A stretch of DNA of 64,000 nt from a virus, in IMG/VR virus record IMGVR_UViG_3300020395_000002, positions 25,997 through 89,996 of that record; one strand, 5' to 3'. Position 1 is the stretch's first letter. The number at the start of each line of letters is the position of its first letter. The notes beneath the pieces were generated by a model that saw nothing but the letters and a program-made list of their open reading frames with translations, was not told where the DNA came from and did no database searches. A program made the position numbers and the translations under genes. Shown one piece after another: positions 57,433 through 64,000 of this stretch.

Positions 57433-60400
57433 ATGGCAGGTCCAAGTCTAGCAGCACTGATTGAAAGTCAGTTACCTGATTTTGTTGTCGAGGATTATCC
57501 CCTCGTTACGAATTTCCTGTCCAAATATTATGAAGCATTATCAATAAGTGAAGGACCACAGGATATTCTTAACAATTTCGAGAGATATCTTGACGTAGAT
57601 ACATTCTCACCTGAGATTCTTGTTAAGACAGCAAGTTTAGATATAGAAATACCTCTAGGTACTGATAATATTCATATTACAGTCGATTCGACTGATGGAT
57701 TCCCTGATAGTAACGGGATGATAATGATTGATCAGGAAATCTTCCTGTATGAATCTAAAACAGACACACAATTCACTAATTGTGTCCGTGGCTATAGTGC
57801 AAAGACCAAAGTTGGTGACTTATACGAACCAATCAACTTTGTAGAGTCAGTTGCTGCTGTTCATAAGCAGTTTGCAGTTGTCAACAACCTAAGCAACCTT
57901 CTACTGGCTGCTTTAATCAAGAATTACGAAGAACAGTATACTAGCGGTTTCCCATATCCTTATCTTAGAGACACAACAAACAAGAACCTCTTAGTTAAGA
58001 GGATAAAGGACTTCTATAACGTCAAAGGTACACCACAGTCACTGGAGTTCATCTTCCAGATGCTGTTTAGTGTCAAACCTGACATCATCTATCCAAAAGA
58101 GAATGTTTATAAGGCATCTGAGTCTGGATGGAACAATAAAGAGTTATTAGTATGTGAAGTTATATCTGGAGACATTAGAAAGATCGTTGGTAATGAGGTT
58201 ATTCAATCTCCTGATCCATATAACCCCGAACTGACTGCTGCAACTGCTATTATTGACAATATAGTCGGTGAACCTTATCAAGGTAGTCTACAGTACACTT
58301 TAACTATCTCACCTGGTAGTAAAGAGGGTGTATTTGCTATTGCACGTCGTACATTCTTAATGAATGACATTTCTGCCAATGCAGGTCTTGGAGATCGCAT
58401 CGATGTGTTCTCTACTATTGGATTTCCAGAGAAAGATGGTCGTGTAGTCATTGGTACTGAAGAAATTACATATAGTAGTAAGACTGCGACTCAATTTGTC
58501 ATCAAAGAGAGGGATGCAGTCAATTCTGACAACAAACAACTCTATAACCACGAGAAAGGTGTAAGAGCATTTACAAAAAACAACCTTTCAGGTTTTTATA
58601 CTGAAAATGGAGTCCGTAATGAAATAGAACTTCGTATCTATGGTCTTGTATCAGGATTAACCTCTGAAGGTATCGAACCAGAGGCAAGTTCTGGTCTAGA
58701 GTACGATGAAACCGCAGACAACTACTTTGATGTAGCTAGTGGTGGTATTCCTTATGTCTCATTCAACAATATGGTTGAATTTAAGGCATCTGGATTCCAA
58801 GATGACCTTCCATTGTCAAATGAGTGGATTGTCAATCAAAACTTTAGTAAGTTATCAGGTTCTGACCCTAGTAACGTAGGAACTAACAATATTAAGGATA
58901 AAATTCTTTCAGATGTCTCTGCAATCTATAGAGATACTGATAATTACTATATTGCGTCTTCTGGATTCCCATCTTATGCTATAGGACCATTTGACAACAT
59001 AAAAGTACCTGAAGATCAAGAGCATTTAAAGATTCTTCCTAGAGAACCAGTAAATGCAAGCACAAAAGAATTAACAACCTCAGAAGAGGTTGGTGTAATG
59101 GTTAATGGAGTTCCATTATACAATTACAAGTCATCAAGAGGTCTAGATTTCGGTTTACTCGAAAAAATCGAGATTACAGACAGAGGAAGGAATTATAGCG
59201 TACCTCCAAAGGTTATTGTTGAAGGAAATGCCACAGCAGAAGCACAGATTAATGGAATTGGAGAAGTCATAGCTGTAAACGTCACAAATCAAGGTTCTGG
59301 ATACACAACTGCTCCTACAGTTGAATTTACCTCTGGAACTGGTGGAGAATTTACTGTTTTGATTCAGCAAGGTCAAATTGCGAACATTTATCTTTCTGTA
59401 AACCAAAATGCTGAAGTTATAGACGCTGGAACCGATTACACGGAACCACCTGATGTTTTTATCTACGATGCGAGTGGAAAAGGTAGAGGTGCGTTCTATA
59501 CTTGCCAAATAGACACTGTAACAGGTAAGATCACTGGATTCACTCAACAATCTGGTGGATTTGACTATGAGGAAGGTTCTACAACTATTACACTAGTACC
59601 TAAGTCTAGAACTGCTTCAGCAACTGCTGTTTTGACTAGATGGCAGTATAACAGGTACTTAGAGATGTCTGTTGACAATGGTAATGCTGGTGGTATCGTA
59701 GAAATTGCAAATGACCCTAATTATGGTTATTCATATGGTCATATCATTGCTCCTACCTCTTTAAAGATTTTAAGACAGGATAATGTTGATGGTCAGGGTA
59801 ACCCACTCTCTAATAACAGTCATTCTCCAATATTAGGTTGGGCGTATGACGGAAATCCGATATATGGTAGTTTTGGCTATGAAGATCCATATCAAGATGT
59901 TACTGCTGCGAATCCTACTATTAAAAGGATGGAATCCAGCTGGAGACTTAAAGCATCAAGAGGATCTAATGCTCCAGACACAAATACTTACTCATTAGGT
60001 CGTTTTACTAATGATTTCGAGTTTATCGAAAGATTAGGAACACTAGATTCTAATAATGGTCGTTTTTGCACTACACCCGAATTTCCAAACGGTGTATACG
60101 CTTATTTCTTAACTACAGACGATAGTGAGTCTCCTACGTTCCCATATTCGATCGGAGAGGCATTTTACAATGTTCCTGTTGAAGAAAACTGGAAAACTAA
60201 GTCTAAACAAAAATATTTGCCAGATGGAGTCCGTAGAAGAACTGTAAACGCTACAGCAGACACTGGAGAGCTCTTAACGTCTAGAGTTAGTGGAATTGAG
60301 TATGGACCGATCACAGATATCGAAGTTCATCAGTCTTCCTTCAATTTCACGAATGAAGACGTTCTATATGTTGATAATTCCATTAATGACAATGGAGATG

Positions 60401-63400
60401 GATTATTTGCTGCTGTAGACCAAATTCAAGGTCAGCAAGTTGCATCTTTGTCTTGTAACACTCCAAAGAACAATTATTTCACTTGTGACAGGAATGTTTA
60501 CTTAAATCACAATTCTCAACTAACTCAGAACAATACTGGTGCTATAGCTACAGTAATTGGTCTAATTGAAGAGACATCACAGTTTGTTGTAAAAAATGTT
60601 ACAGGTACATTCAATCTTACTGATACAGTTGATTCTACAACTGAGATTTACAATATCACCTTTGATAACACTGTATTAGCAGCAGTTGGTGATAATGTCG
60701 TATTCACTGAACAATCTGGTGGTGTAGCACACGAAGTAGCTATTGGTAAGGTTTTACGTAATGTTGTAGACAAGAATACTGTTATTGTCGAATTACAGGT
60801 TGCTAACCCCAATAAACTCACTACAGTAGACGATGATGGTAATACAGTTACTATACCAAGCACATCATACGCTGAATTGGGATTCTTTGCAGTTGGTAAT
60901 GGTTGTCAAGTCAATACTAGTGCTGCAACCATCGTTAACGTTAGATCTCTATCTAAAGGATTTAAACTTCTAGAAGTTGAAGACAATATTGCAGTTTTAA
61001 AGACAGATAACGTCAGACACGGTTTAGCAGTCGGTGATGATGTCATTGTTACGGTTCAACCTGATTCTACTATCTCTACTCAGAAGTATTATGTTGAGAC
61101 TAAGAAGTATCATACTGTACAATTAAACGAACCTTCAAAAGTCAGTCAGATCAATGGATCTGGGATAGCTAGAGTTAGCATTATCAATGCTGGTAGTGGA
61201 TTTACTCCTAGTACAACCTTTAATGGACTTAATGTTACCAATCAATCTGGTACAGGATCTGCTGGAACCCTTACTGTTACTACTGATGCTGGTGGACACG
61301 TTGTTAGTGCTCAGATCATTACTAAAGGAGATGGATACGAGTATGGTAATATAGTAACTATACAATCTAGTCTTCTAGGTGGTAATGTCAATAGTCAAGA
61401 GGCTACATTCTTTGTAGATGCTGCTGGTTGTGCCAAAACTGATACCATCATAACAGTAACCAGTGGTTCTGGCTACTCTAGAGATGATGTTATTAGAATC
61501 ACTGATGAAGAGTGTCAGATCACTAATGTTACAGGTAATTTCCTAACTGTTATACGTGGTGTTAATGGAACTGAAGCAGAAGATCATATTGAAGGTGTTG
61601 ATGTCGAACTTATAACAAATATTTACAGATTCACTAAGGATTCCAATGTATCATTCAGTGGAAACAATGCTTGGATTGATTCATATGATTCTGAGACTCA
61701 TAAGTTAATTGTTTATTACTTAAATGAAGGAGACACAACAATTGACACTAATTCCACCTTCTTAGATGGTAGTACACCTAATAAACAGGTTTCTATAGCA
61801 AGTGTCGAACCTACTTCCTTAAGATTTAGATTTAGGAAGGATGGACTAACAGAATGGAATAGAAATATCAGTATTGAGTGTCAAAAGACTTATCGTTATC
61901 TTTTTGATACTTCTGATCCATCATTAGTCAATAGAAATCTTAAATTCTACGAAAACGTCTATAGAACTACTGAACTAGTACAAGCGTACCAGTCAACTGT
62001 AAAACCTGGTAATACTGGGTCATTTAGTACGTTCCAACTTGGATATGGTATACCAGTAGACGGTACTACTTGGAAGAGTACACCTGTACTAGACATTCCT
62101 ACCAAAATTTACTATGGAGAGGTATCTGCGAAGATAGATGCTGAAGATCAGTTCTTTACTCTTGTAGAAGACCCATTTGCAGGTAAGCACGCTGTATTCT
62201 ATGGCTATGAGTACGAATTTGCTTATAGGTTAAAGCAGACTCCTCAAAATGAAGGATTTACAAATGTTCAATATTATACCGACTCTCTATACGCTGTAGG
62301 AGCGATTAAGAGGGTTAAAGTCATCAGTGGTGGTAAAAACTATACGATGCCACCTCAAGTGCCTGGTGTCTTCTTAAACAAGCGTTTTAGAGGTGCATTT
62401 ACTGTTAATCTTACTGAAGGACGTATTACATCAGTTACAGTTACAGATACTGGATTAAATTACTCTAAACCCATTGTATTGCTTGAAAATAGGGGTGATG
62501 GAGCAAATGCTAAGTTTACAATCGAATTAAGGGCAGATGGATCGGTTTCTCGTATTATTCCGATTGATGAAGGAGTTAATTACGCAGATACGACTACTTT
62601 ACGACTTTATGAGTCAGATACTAAGTTATTTGCTCAAGGAACTGATATTGGTAAGTTGGCAACCCTAGAAATCATATCTTCGGGTAAAGACTTCAATAAT
62701 GACCCAACTTTAGCACCTCAAGTCAATCCACCCATTGTTATGACTCTAAGAGATATGCCCGACAAGGCATTCTTGAATGGAGAGCTAATAACGCAAAGAA
62801 ACTTAGCTGGAGATATGATTGCTTCTGGTAGAGTTGATTACTGGGTTGATGGAATGAATATTCTTCGTTTGAAGGGTATCTACGGAAAATTCGATTCTAG
62901 GTATCAAATCTACGGTGAGACACTTCGTGCTACTGCAAGTATCCAAGTTATCTACGTAGCTAACATAACTCCGCAAATTGGACCTACAAGTACTTCAGTT
63001 GGTTCATATTCGAGTGATAGAAGTAAATTAAGTGCTGTTTCACAGAAAGTCCAAGATGGAGTCTATTATCAAGATTATTCTTACGTAGTTAAGTCTACAG
63101 TCTCTATTAACGATTGGAGAGACTTTGTTAAGCGTTTTACCCATCCAGCTGGATTTAACCTCTTTGGAGAAGTCTTAATTGAGTCTCAAGGTGATGGAAC
63201 ACAACCAGAGACCATAGACACTCCTCAAAGTGGCACAAAGGACAATGGATACGGTGCGGTGATGAGTATCATCGAACCTGGCGTTTTAGGTGTTACTTGT
63301 GCTCATAAGTCGAGAAGAATCACTCAATCTCACGTTAGAGTCGATTCTATGTCGAAACAACGTGGTACAGGAACTATTAACTATAGTGAACAGAATAACG

Positions 63401-64000
63401 TTGAAATTGAAGTATTTGACCTAGCAATCTCACCAGCCTTCGATGGTGCTGTTCAAGCAGATGGTACAATCACTGGTACGACTCAATTTACATTATTCAA
63501 GAAAGATATCAATGAGGTGCTTGTTCCGTTCAGAGCAACTCAATTAGTCGTTACATTGGACGGTGTTCTTCAGGATCCTGATACTGCGTATACAGTTGCT
63601 GGATCTACCATTACATTCGCTTCTGCACCATTAGGACCATATACTGATCCTAGTACTGGTATATTTGTACCAGGCGTGACTTTCTACGGAAAGTCGATGA
63701 AATTCCAAGATGATGCGAATAATGCCGAATATATGCGAGAAGCGAACAATATCACTTCTCTATTCGATGGTACTACTGTAGAATTCGATTTAGGCATTCC
63801 TATTGTAGATGGAGACCATTTATACGTTTCTTTAGATGGTGTTATCCAGGAACCCGATGTTGCCTTTACTTTAACAACTAATCCTGGAAATGGTAAAATA
63901 ACCTTTACAGAACCACCTAGACAGGTTGGTAAGATTGTAGAACTTGAAATTGGTGATGCAACCAACTGGCTAGTAAATGACTATGTTGTTGGACAAACTT
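57433..64000 (+). CDS. Giant baseplate/virion structural protein (3' truncated by window edge)
   Basis: Open from ATG 57433 (MAGPSLAALIESQLPDFVVE) to the window end, so at least 2189 residues. The N-terminus (DYPLVTNFLSKYYEAL) is a motif typical of the large cyanophage structural protein after gp6. Its position equals T4 gp7, but the protein is more than twice that length and no gp7 similarity is evident. It contains GSGYT-type modules (VTNQGSGYTTAPTVEF and others), a YHYH-type motif near residue 797 (ILGWAYDGNPIYGSFGYED) and RFCTTPEFPNGVYAYFLTTD, also found in the 17960 product. Antisense short frames here are shadows. Confidence 0.88.
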   Translation, partial: MAGPSLAALIESQLPDFVVEDYPLVTNFLSKYYEALSISEGPQDILNNFERYLDVDTFSPEILVKTASLDIEIPLGTDNIHITVDSTDGFPDSNGMIMIDQEIFLYESKTDTQFTNCVRGYSAKTKVGDLYEPINFVESVAAVHKQFAVVNNLSNLLLAALIKNYEEQYTSGFPYPYLRDTTNKNLLVKRIKDFYNVKGTPQSLEFIFQMLFSVKPDIIYPKENVYKASESGWNNKELLVCEVISGDIRKIVGNEVIQSPDPYNPELTAATAIIDNIVGEPYQGSLQYTLTISPGSKEGVFAIARRTFLMNDISANAGLGDRIDVFSTIGFPEKDGRVVIGTEEITYSSKTATQFVIKERDAVNSDNKQLYNHEKGVRAFTKNNLSGFYTENGVRNEIELRIYGLVSGLTSEGIEPEASSGLEYDETADNYFDVASGGIPYVSFNNMVEFKASGFQDDLPLSNEWIVNQNFSKLSGSDPSNVGTNNIKDKILSDVSAIYRDTDNYYIASSGFPSYAIGPFDNIKVPEDQEHLKILPREPVNASTKELTTSEEVGVMVNGVPLYNYKSSRGLDFGLLEKIEITDRGRNYSVPPKVIVEGNATAEAQINGIGEVIAVNVTNQGSGYTTAPTVEFTSGTGGEFTVLIQQGQIANIYLSVNQNAEVIDAGTDYTEPPDVFIYDASGKGRGAFYTCQIDTVTGKITGFTQQSGGFDYEEGSTTITLVPKSRTASATAVLTRWQYNRYLEMSVDNGNAGGIVEIANDPNYGYSYGHIIAPTSLKILRQDNVDGQGNPLSNNSHSPILGWAYDGNPIYGSFGYEDPYQDVTAANPTIKRMESSWRLKASRGSNAPDTNTYSLGRFTNDFEFIERLGTLDSNNGRFCTTPEFPNGVYAYFLTTDDSESPTFPYSIGEAFYNVPVEENWKTKSKQKYLPDGVRRRTVNATADTGELLTSRVSGIEYGPITDIEVHQSSFNFTNEDVLYVDNSINDNGDGLFAAVDQIQGQQVASLSCNTPKNNYFTCDRNVYLNHNSQLTQNNTGAIATVIGLIEETSQFVVKNVTGTFNLTDTVDSTTEIYNITFDNTVLAAVGDNVVFTEQSGGVAHEVAIGKVLRNVVDKNTVIVELQVANPNKLTTVDDDGNTVTIPSTSYAELGFFAVGNGCQVNTSAATIVNVRSLSKGFKLLEVEDNIAVLKTDNVRHGLAVGDDVIVTVQPDSTISTQKYYVETKKYHTVQLNEPSKVSQINGSGIARVSIINAGSGFTPSTTFNGLNVTNQSGTGSAGTLTVTTDAGGHVVSAQIITKGDGYEYGNIVTIQSSLLGGNVNSQEATFFVDAAGCAKTDTIITVTSGSGYSRDDVIRITDEECQITNVTGNFLTVIRGVNGTEAEDHIEGVDVELITNIYRFTKDSNVSFSGNNAWIDSYDSETHKLIVYYLNEGDTTIDTNSTFLDGSTPNKQVSIASVEPTSLRFRFRKDGLTEWNRNISIECQKTYRYLFDTSDPSLVNRNLKFYENVYRTTELVQAYQSTVKPGNTGSFSTFQLGYGIPVDGTTWKSTPVLDIPTKIYYGEVSAKIDAEDQFFTLVEDPFAGKHAVFYGYEYEFAYRLKQTPQNEGFTNVQYYTDSLYAVGAIKRVKVISGGKNYTMPPQVPGVFLNKRFRGAFTVNLTEGRITSVTVTDTGLNYSKPIVLLENRGDGANAKFTIELRADGSVSRIIPIDEGVNYADTTTLRLYESDTKLFAQGTDIGKLATLEIISSGKDFNNDPTLAPQVNPPIVMTLRDMPDKAFLNGELITQRNLAGDMIASGRVDYWVDGMNILRLKGIYGKFDSRYQIYGETLRATASIQVIYVANITPQIGPTSTSVGSYSSDRSKLSAVSQKVQDGVYYQDYSYVVKSTVSINDWRDFVKRFTHPAGFNLFGEVLIESQGDGTQPETIDTPQSGTKDNGYGAVMSIIEPGVLGVTCAHKSRRITQSHVRVDSMSKQRGTGTINYSEQNNVEIEVFDLAISPAFDGAVQADGTITGTTQFTLFKKDINEVLVPFRATQLVVTLDGVLQDPDTAYTVAGSTITFASAPLGPYTDPSTGIFVPGVTFYGKSMKFQDDANNAEYMREANNITSLFDGTTVEFDLGIPIVDGDHLYVSLDGVIQEPDVAFTLTTNPGNGKITFTEPPRQVGKIVELEIGDATNWLVNDYVVGQT

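Noticed and set aside
23-64000. CRISPR arrays, insertion sequences, integrase or attachment sites.
   Set aside because: No direct-repeat/spacer array, transposase, terminal inverted repeat or integrase was seen anywhere in the window.

Overview
This window is part of a large AT-leaning bacteriophage genome of the T4-like (contractile-tailed) type, most likely a marine cyanophage or a close relative. The assignment rests on gp25 and gp6 baseplate wedge homologues in T4 order, a gp5-type beta-helical spike, a PAAR-like spike tip, very large fibre proteins with tail-collar and glycine-rich domains, T4-type late promoter motifs (NATAAATA), and many small conserved-looking genes of the cyanophage kind. 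No photosynthesis, replication, head or terminase genes fall inside the window. The host call is an inference from gene style; no host marker gene is visible.

Layout. (1) 1-4.3 kb: end of a Calx-beta-like structural gene, the spike gene, a small acidic protein, a 2-oxoglutarate/Fe(II) oxygenase and two small genes. (2) 4.3-37.9 kb: a late operon of virion proteins, many joined by TAATG stop/start overlaps. It holds a 2169-residue fibre, three tandem tail-collar proteins, an oxygenase / tail-assembly-chaperone-like / oxygenase trio, a 3263-residue protein with an intact subtilase triad plus cupredoxin-like and YHYH segments, FN3-like and glycine-rich adhesin genes, and a 1407-residue protein. 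(3) 37.9-51.1 kb: about fifty small, mostly rightward genes (many under 60 codons), including a DNA methyltransferase, a PD-(D/E)XK nuclease-like protein, an Api92-like protein, tiny membrane peptides, a lipoprotein, and a four-gene leftward island (43.2-45.0 kb) with two more oxygenases. (4) 51.1-64 kb: a second virion operon after a strong terminator and a late-promoter motif: structural protein, PAAR-like tip, short basic protein, SET-domain protein, gp25, gp6, and a giant structural gene running off the right edge.

The most unusual signals are in region 3. Six promoters share an upstream octamer (consensus ACTGTCAC) about 30 nt before the -10 box. At several of these the -35 region lies in the loop of a terminator hairpin, so each cassette ends one transcription unit and starts the next. 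A 286-bp gap at 46.1-46.4 kb carries four DnaA-box-like sequences, three of them in direct orientation at an exact 11-bp period. A 138-nt leader at 48.47 kb is closed by a perfect 9-bp stem and sits exactly between a promoter and a Shine-Dalgarno sequence, which suggests a riboswitch-like element. Two genes have their ATG at the predicted transcription start (leaderless). No gene-free stretch exceeds 300 bases; the longest is 46089-46374.
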